A DNA stretch of 64,000 nt. Source: Panonychus citri (lineage: Eukaryota > Arthropoda > Arachnida > Trombidiformes > Tetranychidae). The position numbers and the translations under genes were made by a program. The notes below the pieces were generated by a model, which searched no databases, was not told the origin of the DNA, and saw nothing but the letters and a program-made list of their open reading frames with translations. The stretch lies in NCBI RefSeq assembly GCF_014898815.1, contig NW_026515423.1:1-64000 (forward strand), read 5' to 3'. Shown one piece after another: positions 1 through 13,400 of this stretch. How positions within the stretch are numbered: position 1 is the stretch's first letter; each line of letters opens with the position of its first letter.

Positions 1-753
1 AAATCATTGGAGTCTAATTATGCTTAAAAAGTTAATGTTTTTTCATCCTTAAGGATAATTTACCGATAGTTAAGCATAGACCAATATAATTGTCATTATT
101 ATCTAAATTGTAAACAAAAGTTAATGACTTCATTAATTCAATTATGTTAATGGCTCAACTAAACTTGATTAATATCCTTCAATTTTCAATAAATATCACA
201 TTTTCATTTGGCAAATAAACAATTTCATTGTTTGAGTCTCTGTCATTACCAACCTTGTGTTAGTGACCAATGGTCATCTACTTTTACTCTTACCTTTCAT
301 GTGTCATAAAAATTTAAATTCAGACTTGAAATGAAAGTGAAAAAAGCAAAGAAATAATTAACCTTAATTGTGACACTTAAACTCAATTAGTATCTATTAT
401 CCGATCATCTTCTCGCTCATCATCATCTTCGTCTTCATCGTTCTCTATGATAATGGGAACGAAGATGATGATCAGAATCTCGATACTTTTAATTACCACA
501 ACCAACTTTTACTGTTTGATTGTTAAATTATAAAACAACTAATGTAGAGTATTAGTTGATTTACTTTACAATTTACCTTAATTATAAATCAACAGTTTAT
601 TGGACAAAAGAACACAACTCAAGTTGATTAAAATAAGAGAAACAAGAAAAAAAGGTAAATGGAAAAATGAACAATCAATATAATTGAACGGATTAAATTT
701 CATTGAGATTAAGACCAAGTTTTGGATTATTGATAAATAATGAATATCATTAT
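1..753. other. AT-rich non-coding flank
   Basis: No open frame with coding character was seen. The one structure is a perfect 14-bp inverted repeat (419-432 against 460-473, core ATCATCATCTTCGT) with a 27-base loop, made of a CATCAT/ATGATG simple sequence. It could form a hairpin but is probably low-complexity. The right edge is the sharp start of the 508-bp repeat at 754. Confidence 0.5.
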
Positions 754-1261
754 ACATTGTATTCGTTCAATAGGAATCAAATGATTACCATCACAATATT
801 TAGATTCGATTTACAATCTATTTCCTGTAATAATATTAATCAAAAAGCGTTTCAACTTAATCACCATTTATTTATTTGTTATCGTTTTCATTAAACTAAA
901 ATCAAAGTGCAGCAAAATTTTCAATCCGATTTGATTATCTTATTGTTTATTGAAAGGACAAATCTCTCTGAGCCATTTAAACTAATTGGAGTAATCAACT
1001 TACAATGAACATTTCGTTATCATTGACAATATGAAACATTGTAAATGTTGATGAAACTCACTAATTGAAGATAAATTCATATAAATGGAATAGTCAAAGT
1101 CTTTATCGATTTGCGTCCTCATTATTGATTCACGAATCCCAATCAATATTGCGACTGTAGATTAAATTATATGTTGGTCATGTTAAACTTGAAACAAGGA
1201 TGAAGACACTTTCACAATTTATCACTGTTTTCATTTGCAAGGTAAATTCAATCAATAATTT
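754..1261 (+). repeat. 508-bp duplicate of the SLC25A38 3' end (copy 1)
   Basis: The sequence matches 6608-7115 at a constant offset of 5854 with no indel, and I saw only one substitution (around 789, C against T). It holds the last ten sense codons and stop of the mitochondrial carrier gene plus its 3' flank. At its right end it joins the last codons of GPAA1, so GPAA1's stop codon (1248-1250) lies inside the shared sequence. This copy has no carrier gene in front of it, so its carrier codons are a non-functional fragment. Confidence 0.9.
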
Positions 1262-3231
1262 GAAGCCAGATTGGGAAGAGAAAAGCAGAACCAAAGAGAT
1301 AAGTCCAATTTCCATAAATGTACCAATCCTCCAGTTGACCAAGTAGCAACGATTTATGATTCTGAAAAGACTGTTGAATATGAGAGGTAATGTCCAATTG
1401 AGAATTGAACCATAATGATGTACCAAGTATACAAAGATAACTTATTGATAGAGGATGAATGAGAAACACCAATGGTGAAAAAAGTTTTCTAAGCAAATTG
1501 TTTGGAAGAGAAACACAAATGTAAGCAATGGGCATCATAAGGATGGTAAGGAAAAGAGCCAAAGAAATATTAAAAAGAGATAAACATGATAGAATTAAAG
1601 CCAAATTTATGAGAGTGACACACTGCCTTGCTTTCAGAAGTTCGATTGAGTTTTTGTTCAGCTTGACCAGAGGATTAAAGATGAACAATAGTGAGGAAAC
1701 AATTAAAGAATAATAAATGGCCTCTTTAAAAGCTAGATTATGGCTTTGGTAAATCCAAGCAAATCTTTGTAGAAAGAACGGCAAAGACGCGACCAGAAAT
1801 CCACAAACGTGACAATAAAAGTTGAAAGGCAACGCAGCCCATAAAGACCCCGATTCATCATGGCAACTATCCAGATTCATTTTCAAATAAATATTTAAGG
1901 CTTTGAATAGCAAAGGTATCACCAGCAGCCCGAATGGAATCATGTAATAGCCTATGGAAATGTACCGACGGGTTGAAGGTAGCAAGTAAAACCAATACGA
2001 ACGATTAAATCTCTCCAATAAATTGTTGAGACTTCGAAAAACACCTTCAACAACTCGACCAACAACATAAAAAGGAACAGAAAGGTAATCATCTTGTTTG
2101 TTTCCAGAATTCTGACCGATCCCTTTCAAGGTAATTGCTTGGATTGCATATTTTTGAAAAATACCATGAAGTCCTGTTGATTTTGTTTTTCCTTGGGAAA
2201 TCATCATAGAAGCTGAGATAAAATTAAAAATATTATCAATCATTTGTTGATTAGTATTGTGGCAAAAAAATGTAAACAGAGAAAATGGTTTACCTGTTGT
2301 TAAAGCATAATTTTGGGAAACTTGATAAAAGTCTGTTGAGAAAGGATGCGATTTTCCATGAAATGTTGGCGTTATCGATTCTCTGGTTGCTAATTCCACG
2401 GCGACATTGAACAAATCTAAATTGGGTAACTGGCCGTTGATTCCTTCAATCTCAATCTCCAATTGAGTGATATCTTCATCATCAATTTGTAAATTAACGG
2501 CTGCTTGTATGGGCCCACTCTTAGCTGTCAGATAACCAGAAGTTAAAACAGGTGATGAGTAAACTTCATGGTAAGAATCGAGCCATGCCTGGAATCCAAT
2601 CTCTTGACCAGAAATCAAGAATATTACATCTTTAGCTAGATAACTTTTCTTGCTAAAATATTTAGCCATCGCCAACATCAAACCGATGCCAGGTAAAGTT
2701 TTCCCATTGAACTTTTTTGAAGATTGGTACGGGGATGATATTATCAGAGCTTCTGTATTTGGTGCTCTTGGAGCTTCAAGAATTGCATAAACAGATTTGC
2801 CATTAATTATCTAAAATGAAAATAAACAGATAATTAGATTAGCTGCTTAAGATTTCTAGAAAAGGAATCTAAAAAATTACCTTTTTATCATCAAAAGGAT
2901 ATTCAAAAGTGTAATTGTGTTCATATGAATGTAAACCGATTGAATTGAATTCATTGACGAGCCAATCAGACACAAATTCACCAGGTCTTGATTTTGTTAC
3001 ATCTTTTAGTCTGGTCAACACAGAGTTAAGATAAGGCTGAGCACTGAATTCCCGGTTCACATATCCAGGTAAAAGAGCATTTTCACTAAAATATGTTGGA
3101 TCGACATATCCTTCTGACACCAAAGTAAAAGTAACGATAATTGCAGAGCAAATACATAAAAAGGAGATTTTATTACAATGATTGGTAAATAAGGTGAGAA
3201 TTTGCTTATTTTCATCAAATAATAAGCCCAT
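1248..3231 (-). CDS. GPAA1: GPI transamidase component GPAA1 (GAA1)
   Basis: This is a subunit of the ER-membrane GPI transamidase, which replaces the C-terminal signal of precursor proteins with a GPI anchor. There are two exons, 3231-2881 and 2810-1248, joined in phase 0 over a 70-base GT-AG intron, giving 637 residues (human GPAA1 has 621). A membrane segment lies near residues 20-40. It is followed by the luminal region with the family features (PGYVNREFS near 55, an LAPxxxF-like AP-fold region, GIGLMLAMAKYF, FLISGQEIGFQAWL) and several C-terminal transmembrane helices. The ATG at 3231 was chosen because it directly precedes conserved sequence and upstream candidates are non-ATG. The last codons and stop lie in the edge of the duplicated block, so the natural C-terminus may have been replaced there. 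Confidence 0.9.
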
Positions 3232-5556
3232 GATCAATCGACAATTGAAACAGTTTCAAAACACCAACTCAGTGTCACCGATGTCAGTAAACACCAACAT
3301 CTGTTTGCTTGATGATCAACAAACCGAAGAAGCGCCAATTTTGAACTGTGTGAGTTTTCTTGAAAAAATCGGAAATTATCGCACCAAAAAATCATATTTA
3401 CTCTCATAGATTCATCATTTTAATCGCATTCGATTATTCTAAAGATTTAAAAGAAAAAATGGAAAAATAATCATACAGGTTGTGAATTGATGGCTGCTTA
3501 TCAGTCATTAATCAAGAGACTAATTAACAAAGTTGAGTTTCGATCAACAAATGAATCAATTTGATGAAGGAAAATTCCGATGATTAGTGAAAGTAATTTC
3601 TCAGAGATCATTGAAATGAAAAAACTGATTGTGATTCTAATTAAGATTATGATCAACAATCACCAAATATGGACATACTTGTAAATGATATTATATCGTA
3701 GTCAATAACGATTATCATTTTGCCTTGGTAACAATTAACCAAATGCGATTGATCAAAAGTAACTCTTACATTTTCATTCAACTCTCACGTTGAATTGACA
3801 CAAGACCAACGATGCAAATGATTAATACCACAATCATCTTCATGATAAAAGATTATAATTATAAAGCAATTATCATGATCACAGTTAGTTAGTGAGTTTA
3901 GTTTCAAATCATTTGTCCATTTGAAAGGTTCAATCAATTCTTATTATTAATCTGTCAACGTAATTTCTTAGTTATCCTAATCTTAAGTTACCTTCCCAAT
4001 TTATTGACTTAATCATTGTCGATATCGTTGCCCAATTGTCATTACAATTTCTTGTTTATTGATTGACTAACATAATCATTTGTTCACATTTTTTGTCAAT
4101 TTAGTTAATGGAAACTAAAGTGAAACAGTTTTTCGACCAGGTAATTGTTTAGTTAATTGTTAATCTAATTGTTGTTTCTCAACAATTTCTACTTTCAATT
4201 ACTTTTAATTAATTGACTAATGTTTGTTTCTTTTTCATATGATTTTATGCTTGTTTTTCCACAAATTGTTACAAAATCGAAAGGTTCAACTTCCAATTGT
4301 TCTTATTTGATATTCAAGATCTAAAGTTAACCATTCAATTAACTTTTCTAATTGTAGCAATTGTCTGATAACTTTTTCCACATTCTAAACACGATAATAA
4401 AGTAATACAGTAAAATACTTATGATTTAACAATCATAATTTGATTAAGCGTTTGAGTAATTAAGTGATTAGTGATTACAACTACATTTGTTTGGAAATTA
4501 TCATTAGCAGAACTTTTGGCGATTTGATAAACGATAATTTCTGAGCTGATTCAACTACATTTTTCGTCGTTAAATGTTAAACAAGAAACGAATCAGTTTA
4601 ATCTAGTTACTAATCGTCTTGAATGGAATCTTAGTTTAAATATCGAAACAAGGTCAAGTCTTTTTCGAAATTCAGAGCTTCACTTTTAGATATAATCAGC
4701 AGATGAAATTCTATTAATTAGTCAATTAGTCAGTTTAATTAGTTTGATATTTTCATATTCAATGAATAACTTGTTTGTACAATTAGATTGTCAACGCAAA
4801 TTTTGATCAGTTCCTGAAAATGCTTAAATCTATCAGCCAACAATCTATTATGCAATTGTTTGATTAAATTGTCACGATAATTAGTCATCGATAGAGTTAG
4901 AATTTATTATCTTTCGATTGTAACTGAAAACGTCATAGATTGTAATCAATTGATTAAATTGATCCAATCAGTCGGACGATTATTTTCAACCACAAATCTG
5001 GTTTAATCTGCAATAACAGGAAAAGCTTATAACTGATGATGGAAACAATCAAGATAATTAAAAGATGCTAAAAACGATAATCACAATTAACATTAAACTG
5101 TTGTTTTCAATATGGTTCATTTCATTATCTAGGACAATTAGTGGCAGTTGACTCAATGATAATCAGATTTGATCAACATCTTTGTTGTTTGCTAATAATT
5201 GTTGATTGTCAAGTCAAATTATTATCATTATCATACTTATTCAATCAACTACAAATCTAATTAATATCATTAATCAATAATAAGATGATCATGATGGTTT
5301 TTTAAAGTAGATAGTCAACAATCAGTGGTGATAATATGCTTATAATCATGAAATGTGATCGATGGAATCAGTGATTAAGGTTAACAATTGCTTTCTATTA
5401 GTTTTGATTACGAATCTAATTGATAATAATCAAAGTGGGTTGTGAAATTATTGATAATTAATGTATTTGAAAGGATTGATTGTAATCTTTTTCAACTTGA
5501 TCTTTGTTGGGAAGCAGATAATTTGTTAACTTTTATTCACAAGTTAATTGCTGAAA
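3232..5556. other. Intergenic region between divergent GPAA1 and SLC25A38
   Basis: These 2.3 kb of AT-rich DNA lie between two head-to-head genes, so both promoters should be here. I saw no coding exon, RNA gene or clear repeat array. Simple ATTAATTGA-type and ATCAT-type words recur but form no defined element. Confidence 0.45.
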
Positions 5557-6638
5557 ATGATTGATACAAGTTCATCTAAATTAATTGATTACCTTCAACA
5601 GAATCCAGTGGCTCGTTCATTTATCGTTGGCTCGTTTAGTTCAACATGTTCAACTTTATTGTTCCAACCTCTGGATTTATTAAAGACGCGAATGCAAAAT
5701 GTTCAATATTTAACTGCCAATTCTCATGATTCAGGGTAAGTGATTTGCTTACTTAAATCATTCAATTTAAACTAATCATTGGACTTACAATTTTAGAGTT
5801 ACAGTTAACAAAATAAAATTGATGACAACGTTTTCTGATGTGATTCGCAGTGAAAGTATAGTTGGTCTATGGAGAGGAACAGTTCCGGTAAATTCTAATC
5901 CACAAAGTGATTAACTGATTACTTTGTATCCTCATTGATTGATTTTTGACGAAAATTATCTTCTAAATTTAGTCGCTTCTTCGCTGTATTCCTGGTGTTG
6001 GACTTTATTTCGCTTCTCTCCACCAACTACAAACGTTAATTTGTACTACAGATGAAAAACCTTCGGCTGGTCAAGCGATGGTTATTGGACTTTCTGCTCG
6101 TTTATTAGCGGCATCAATTCTCATTCCAGTTACTGTGATTAAAACTCAATTCGAAAGTGGTCAATTTAGTAATAAAAGTATTCCAAGTGCCTTTCGATTG
6201 GTCTACAGTCAGCATGGACTTCGTGGACTTTATTCTGGAGCATTTCCAACAATATTGAGAGATGTTCCCTATTCAGGAATATATTACATGTTTTACAGTC
6301 AATTACGAAATTATGCTGCTAATTGTTGTTTAAATTCACGTAATCATCATGATAATCCACAGCCCAACCTCGAGACTTTCATCAATTTCACTTGTTCATT
6401 GGTCTCGGGCATCTTTGCATCGATAATAACTCATCCAGCTGATGTGATTAAAACCAGAATGCAACTTGATCCAAAAGGATTTCCTGGATTAAGTTCATCG
6501 GTAGCTATTATCTTTAGAGATAAAGGATCAATTGGTTTCTTTATTGGATTAACTCCACGATTAATGAGAAGAGCTGCCATGACTGCTTTCACTTGGACTA
6601 TTTTTGAACATTGTATTCGTTCAATAGGAATCAAATGA
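5557..6638 (+). CDS. SLC25A38: Mitochondrial glycine transporter, SLC25A38 family
   Basis: This is an inner-membrane mitochondrial carrier. In the family it imports glycine for the first step of heme synthesis (yeast Hem25). Three exons (5557-5735, 5797-5887, 5973-6638) join in phase and give 311 residues, the usual size. The three carrier repeats are visible through their signatures PLDLLKTRMQ (near residue 36), PVTVIKTQFE (repeat 2) and PADVIKTRMQ (repeat 3). The segment CSTLLFQPLDLLKTR and the PGVGLYF motif after repeat 1 are characteristic of SLC25A38 rather than of other carriers. The ATG at 5557 is the first in frame. The last ten codons and the 3' flank are duplicated at 754-1261. Confidence 0.92.
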
Positions 6639-7115
6639 TTACTATCACAATATTTAGATTCGATTTACAATCTATTTCCTGTAATAATATTAATCAAAAA
6701 GCGTTTCAACTTAATCACCATTTATTTATTTGTTATCGTTTTCATTAAACTAAAATCAAAGTGCAGCAAAATTTTCAATCCGATTTGATTATCTTATTGT
6801 TTATTGAAAGGACAAATCTCTCTGAGCCATTTAAACTAATTGGAGTAATCAACTTACAATGAACATTTCGTTATCATTGACAATATGAAACATTGTAAAT
6901 GTTGATGAAACTCACTAATTGAAGATAAATTCATATAAATGGAATAGTCAAAGTCTTTATCGATTTGCGTCCTCATTATTGATTCACGAATCCCAATCAA
7001 TATTGCGACTGTAGATTAAATTATATGTTGGTCATGTTAAACTTGAAACAAGGATGAAGACACTTTCACAATTTATCACTGTTTTCATTTGCAAGGTAAA
7101 TTCAATCAATAATTT
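6608..7115 (+). repeat. 508-bp direct repeat, copy 2 (3' end of SLC25A38)
   Basis: This is the partner of 754-1261. It starts ten codons before the carrier stop codon and runs 477 bases past it. Because it holds the natural end of the carrier gene, this copy is probably the source and the one beside GPAA1 the derivative. The small minus-strand gene at 7159 starts just beyond its right edge. Confidence 0.9.
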
Positions 7116-7158
7116 CTGGTTAGTATTTTTCACTAAAATGGTTAATCCAATTTTCTGA

Positions 7159-7414
7159 TTAGATAATGACAATCAAGGATCCGCCTCGAGTTGTTTTAAC
7201 ATTGAAGAGATAACCAGATGATTCGATTGATTGATAGAGACGACGAACAGTAATTAGCCGAAATCCTTTGGTAACTAGACTCCAACCAGAATCCAGAGCT
7301 AAATAGGAATAGAATCAATCGCAATCAAAGATTAGAATACTCACCAAACTGTTTAAATGTCGTCGAAAGAAATTCAACCAGAAATGTTCGCTGAAAGTCC
7401 AAGAGATGGCGCAT
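7159..7414 (-). CDS. Small two-exon protein, not recognised
   Basis: Two exons (7414-7345 and 7298-7159) join through a 46-base GT-AG intron with donor GTGAGT and acceptor TATTTAG, phase 1, giving a 69-residue protein. The ATG directly follows an in-frame TGA, which fixes the start if no further exon exists. Visible features are an amphipathic N-terminus (MRHLLDFQRTFLVEFLSTTF), a middle segment WSLVTKGFRLITVRRLYQSI, and a hydrophobic C-terminal tail ending GGSLIVII. I see no motif that names a family. It lies head-to-head with casein kinase 1 gamma, with 265 bases between the two start codons, so they may share a promoter. The in-phase splice supports a real gene; a chance open frame is the alternative. 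Confidence 0.45.
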
Positions 7415-7679
7415 TCATTTTCTCTGGTTTGTTGGTGTGTTGTGAGTTTTTCTGTCTTTCCAATTTGTCTAATTGTGTTTATTTATTTTCTTTCTTTTGT
7501 GGTTGAAGTTGAATTTAATCTCAGGTAAACTGTTTGTTTCCAAGGATTTATTTTAATCTCTGTTGAAAAATGTCCATTCGTTTAGTTTTCGTCTAGACTT
7601 TTTATCCGGTTGCTCAAAAGTCGCGAAAGAGTAAAAGAAAAGTGAAACCCCGTCAATATCAAGAAAGAATTGTTTTCAG

Positions 7680-8148
7680 ATGCAATCTCAAATGAGAATA
7701 TCTTCAGCTTCTTCGAGTGTGGCTGGAGGTGCCTCTGGCGCTCTCATGGTCGGGCCCAATTTCAAGGTGGGCAAAAAAATCGGTTCCGGTAATTTCGGTG
7801 AACTCAGATTAGGTAAGTTGGATTAAGGCCTAGAAGATGGAGTTTGGCCTTTTTGTGCTATCTGCTTATCTCTATCTCCCCTCTTCTCTCTTCTACTAAA
7901 ACTGGTTGAATGGGAAGATGGTTGAACCACACATACAAGTGGAAAGAAAAAGAGAGCATCAAGAATAAGAAAGGAACCATTTACCTTGCCCATCACCGAA
8001 ATCCTGTTAATGTTCCTCCTCGTTCTTTGTTTCACTTTATTCCGGCCTTTGACTTTTACTCTCTCACCTTTTCCTCTCCTTTCCTCCTACTCCATCCCCT
8101 TCTCTTTATATCTCTTTTTCCTCTCTTATCATCCACATTCTCTCTCTG

Positions 8149-8189
<41 letters not shown>

Positions 8190-10423
8190 CTCTTGCTCTT
8201 GTTCTCCATACAACCACCTAATCATAATCTAGTTATTTATTTATACAACAACCGGTATATCAAATTTATGATCCTTAAGAAATAGATTAATCCAAATGAA
8301 ATTGATTGTAGTCATGTCTCCAATCAATAGCGATTTTCTTTCGCAAAGAATAAACATTGTTGCTCTTTCTCCATTTAGGTAAAAATTTATACACTGGCGA
8401 ACATGTGGCCATTAAATTGGAAGCTATGAAAACCAAAGCTCCTCAATTGCACTTGGAATACAGATTCTACAAACTTCTTGGCAACCATGGTGAGTATTTG
8501 TAGTAATACTCCCTCTCTCTTTCTCTGTGGCCTTGTTTGACTCACGAAAAACCCAAATCTCAATCATGTGTTTACCATTTGTGTGAGTGATTCATTGCCC
8601 ATTCTAATAGCTTTTTGTCATTTCTTTCTCAGAGGGCATTCCAAAAATCTATTACTTTGGACCTTGTGGTAAGTTTAATGCCTTGGTTATGGAACTACTG
8701 GGTCCAAGTTTAGAAGATCTTTTCGATCTTTGCGAGCGTCGGTTTTCAGTAAAAACAGTCATCCAAATAGCTCTTCAATTGGTATGTGAATTTTTCTGTG
8801 ATTTTTGATCATTCACCTTTGATGACTTTTCTATTTTCCTTTTTCTCATAGTTTAATAGAATAGAATATGTTCATTCCAAGCATCTCATCTACCGAGACG
8901 TGAAACCAGAAAACTTTCTCTTGGGAAGGCCAAACTCCAAGAAGACGGTAATTCATATGATCGACTTTGGTTTGGCCAAGGAATACATCGATCCGGAGAC
9001 AAATAAACATATTCCTTACCGGGAACATAAAAGTTTAACCGGCACTGCCAGATACATGAGTATCAACACACATCTTGGCAAAGGTTAGAGATCCTCTTGA
9101 ATCCGTAAATACTTAACAGGTTGTCTTTGATTGAACTCACCTGAGTAGCCATGCTTTTAGTCTTTTATATTGGAAACAATTTTTAATTTTCAAGCAGAGT
9201 GATTATGTATGTTACAACTGATTGAAAGGTTAAAATTCTGACACTTTGTAGAAATATGATTAAGTTTGACCTTGTTTCGACCAAGGATTCAGAAGTTTAA
9301 TTCACTTCCTACCAAATTCTGACAAATTTTGTTTCTTTTCCAGAGCAAAGTCGTCGAGATGATTTGGAAGCTCTTGGTCACATGTTCATGTATTTCTTGC
9401 GAGGAAGTTTACCTTGGCAAGGATTAAAGGCCGATACTCTGAAAGAAAGATATCAAAAAATTGGTGATACGAAACGAGCAACACCGATTGAAATTCTATG
9501 TGAAGGATTTCCGGAAGAATTTGCTACATACTTACGTTATGTTCGTCGACTGGATTTCTTTGAAACTCCAGACTACGAATACCTGAAAAAATTATTCATC
9601 GATTTATTTCACCGAGAAGGATTTGCAGATGATGGAATATTTGATTGGCACTCAGTAAATCAAGTATGTGTTCAAAAATGAATTAATCTTTACATCTTAC
9701 AGTCGAATCTAATTAACGATAACCTTGATACCAACTCATTTTCACCTTTTAGGTTTGTGTTGAGACTGATTCATTTAGAGTTCAGCCCAACCACTTGTTT
9801 CGTATTTTATACTTTTATTGTTTACTCTTTCGAGTTATCATGAAAGAATATCCTTCTATCAATTGTAAAAGATGTATAAAAATAAACACTAATCTCTTCG
9901 ATCTGATATTAATTTTTTTCTTATTTTATTTTGATTCAATTGGTGACTCTCTCTGGATCCATTTGCGGAAATGTCTCTGAACTCAAAAGCAATGGGGTGA
10001 TGGTGATAAAAGCATGGACTCTGATAGATTTAGACTAAATGAAAGAAGCGACAGAATTGGACAAAAGGACTTCACTAAAAACATAGGACCCATGAAAGAA
10101 TACTTGACTCCAGCCGATAGACATGGCTCCGTACAAGTAGTTAGCTCAACTAATGGCGAATTAACCAATGATGATCCAACCACCGGTCATTCTAGATCCA
10201 AAGTTCAAGATCCCGCTGAAGTGGAAGTTGTGTCGGAAACAAAGTAATTTGACCTTTTCTCTTCATTCGGTGTATTAGAGTTTCTTTCATCTGATTCTTT
10301 TGGCTATCATTCAAATTGCTCAATCAATTCATATTAATTTTCCATTATTTCATTTCATCTCTTTTTAGATGCTGCTGTTTTTACAAAAAGAAGAAAAAAA
10401 AATCTTCTCGACCCAAAGATTAA
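7680..10423 (+). CDS. CSNK1G: Casein kinase 1 gamma (gilgamesh/CSNK1G)
   Basis: This is a membrane-anchored Ser/Thr kinase of the CK1 family; gamma isoforms phosphorylate LRP6 in Wnt signalling and act in membrane traffic. Seven exons (7680-7812, 8379-8489, 8633-8781, 8852-9083, 9344-9663, about 9990-10243, 10369-10423) keep phase and give about 417 residues. Visible features are the glycine loop GSGNFG (35-40), catalytic Lys57 (VAIK), FGPCGKFNALVMELLGPSLE, the YRDVKPEN catalytic loop, DFG, and the CK1 signature in place of APE (LTGTARYMSIN). The tail carries the gamma-specific VVSSTNGEL block and ends CCCFYKKKKKK, a palmitoylation/polybasic anchor. The acceptor at 9990 is the least certain join because it is not pyrimidine-rich; an alternative exon from about 9754 is possible. 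Confidence 0.93.
8140..8187. repeat. (TC)n microsatellite in CK1 gamma intron 1
   Basis: A dinucleotide TC run with a few TG interruptions, inside the first intron of the kinase gene. A shorter CT-rich tract occurs in the kinase 3' flank near 10518-10556. Confidence 0.9.
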
Positions 10424-13400
10424 TTAATGGCACATTTCAGTTTCACCAATCCTGAGCTGAAATGAATCTGTTTTCATCAATCCCTCTCGGACTTCATATC
10501 TGCGTGACGACTTAAAGCTCTCTCTCCCCCTCTCTTTCTTTCTCTCTCTCTCTCTTTGTTTCTATTTCCACCTGTTATCTCCAATTTCATTTAAATTCTC
10601 TTTTGTCACTATCACTGTCGCTTTCACTGTCTCTCCAGTCCATAATCACATCATCTTCATTTTCTATTCTTACTTTCCCCTCTTATATCTAATTCTGATC
10701 CGAGAAATGAAAACAGGAACGGCAAAGGACCAAATATCTGCATCCTTCATTGTCCACTTAGATCGAGTGTCAACATGTAAATTTTGAAATCAAGTTCCAG
10801 AAGCAGAATACCTGTAACATCCTAACTTTAAATCAATTCAACGAAAGGCTTGGAATGATCTAAGCGAAGGTTAATCTACAACTTTGATAAACGCTTGAAT
10901 ATCTGGGCTATCATACCAGATAATATTTTAAATGGTCATGTTGATTGTTGATTGTACAATTTACTGGCCCTGGTATCAAGCACATTCATCGTTTTTTTCA
11001 ATAAAATTTATCGTCACAGTAAATCAGCTGAGACTTTATCATGACCAAGATAACTTCGTTTACCTCATTACTTTGGATGGATTAACATTATATTGGCTCT
11101 CGTTCTGTGTACCAATTTGGATCATCGAAATGTTTGCTCGTATCAGAATTAGCTCATCGATTGACTTGATCATTTCTAATTGATTTAAGCGAAGCAAATT
11201 CGAACTCATCAATTTAGCTCAACCATCATGGAATCACAAGTTAAATAATGCTCATGGACGTTGAAATAACACTACAAACATTTGAGAGAGTTTAGATTTG
11301 AATCAATTGCATATTCCTGACAAAGAAATTAATCTTTTTCTAATTTAGTCTCATGGCTCTGATAAGACGCTCAATGGATCAGTTATTATATCATAAACCG
11401 TAATTTTTTTGATATTTGCAAAGCCTTTTATCGGATCTCAAATCAAATGGTTTATACATGTACCACAATTAATGGACTTGAAGTAAATGATTTCAGTTTT
11501 TGGTCAACGATTAATAATAGAATTGGATCAAGATTAATAAAGTTGTATCAAAATCTGTGATTAAAACAAAGCTAAAGTTTCCAATCATTTACTTTTTCCA
11601 TTTTAGAAATTATTTCAATCCAATCAACAAGTGTCATGATTAATCAACAACAATTAGAGGTTAAAATTTGCCTTTGATTCAAGGTTGAGCTCAATAAGTT
11701 GATTGATCAACTATTTTCTTAATTGTTTGTTTCAATTATTCACAAATGCGTAGGTTTTCACTTATCATTTCTTTGAATCTTAACCCGAAAAACACCTGAC
11801 GAAGTGATGAATGAAAAATATAATTACTATTGTAACTTTCTGATTACAAGCAATTAATTTCAGAATTAAATTTCGGAAAATTTAACTGATTTATCATTCC
11901 CTCGAGGCCTTTGATATCTTTGTCAATAAACTCGTAACTGGGTCATCAGGTAAATTGATGCAACTGAGTTGAAAATAATTGAAGTTATAAATCCAAGGTC
12001 GATTTAATTGTTTACCTGATTGTTAATAATTGAGAAATCTTAAGTTGAGATGCGATTTACTTTTGAAAAGTATCGATAATCAATTGGTAAGATTTATTTT
12101 TATCAGTTCCCAAAAATAAGATGATAGTTTTAGCTAATCAATTAAGATTAGCAATCAAACATCCAAAGATTATGTTGATTGTTACACTCAAACATTTAAT
12201 CATAATCAAGATATTTCCAATTACTCGCTTACAATAATGAAACCACTTTCTCTCTATTTACATTTTAATGAGCATTTGATTGTTGAATTAAATTCGACTA
12301 ATCAGAATTAAACGATCAATCAAATTGTTTATCTCTAAATATGCATGTTTGCTTTTCTCTTTCGTATCGAAATGTTATTTCTTATTCGTAATCAATTTTG
12401 ATTCATATAATTAAAACTCTAATTTTTGTTGCTTTTCTCAATTATCATCTAGCTACGATTTTTCCTTAATAATGACAGAGAATAGTTCGGCAGATCAATT
12501 ATTAGTATTAGAAATACATCGTAGTTGCATCAATAATTGATTTGATTTTAGATCGATAGATGAATCAATAGAGATTTAAAAGTGAGATCGTTTTGATATC
12601 TATTCAATTTGATTAGTTAAATTCGATTTCCACCCTCTCTCTCTCTCTCTCGATCCTCGATACAAATTAGTATTCACAAATTCTGCTTCAACCAATATTG
12701 CTTTTCTTTACGATGATTAGATAATCAATGATTAGTTTAATTTATGATGCCAATTAAGCAGATCACAATATACAATATGTAATCAATTACAATTGGCATT
12801 CCGGTTCTGCTATTAGTTAATCATCATCTTTATTATGATTATTAACCCAGAAAATGTATTTAAATAATAATTCAACACGATTGTTATAATAATCACGATC
12901 ATCTTTTTGTTACCAAGTTGATCAACGTGTTTTCTTAATCATGATGATGACTGTATTCATTTGAATGTGAATCTTCATTAATAATCTTAATCAGTTTTTC
13001 CGCTCTGAAAACAATAAACACGGAAAATAATTAGCAAATTAAAATGTAATCAACCTGATATTGGAATTATAATGATAATATTGATATTGATCATTTCCCT
13101 TCCATTTTTACTAATTGCAATTGATCTTAATCAATTTATCTTCAACAATTAAGATCATCCCATAAGCAATCAATTGGATTGAGTTGATCTTCTTAATTGT
13201 TATGTGTTTTTCTAATTCGACATTAAAAGTTCAAGATTAAATCGCAAATGGATTATGATAGTGATTTGGATTAAGATAATTGAGAGAGAGAAGAAGGTAA
13301 ATAGCAAGAGAAAAGACTCGATGAAAGGGAGAGAAAGAAAAAAGGGAGAGACCAGAAAGTTGGAACACTTTGTTTCTTTTACTCGGTTCATTCATTGATT

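Noticed and set aside
703..894. Open frame containing carrier-like end residues
   Set aside because: It only reads the copied SLC25A38 tail at 754-1261; no carrier gene precedes it.
8140..8285. Long Ser/Leu open frames over the TC microsatellite
   Set aside because: They are translations of a dinucleotide repeat inside the CK1 gamma intron. The same reasoning removes the frames at 27711-27935, 34689-35149 and 44225-44431.
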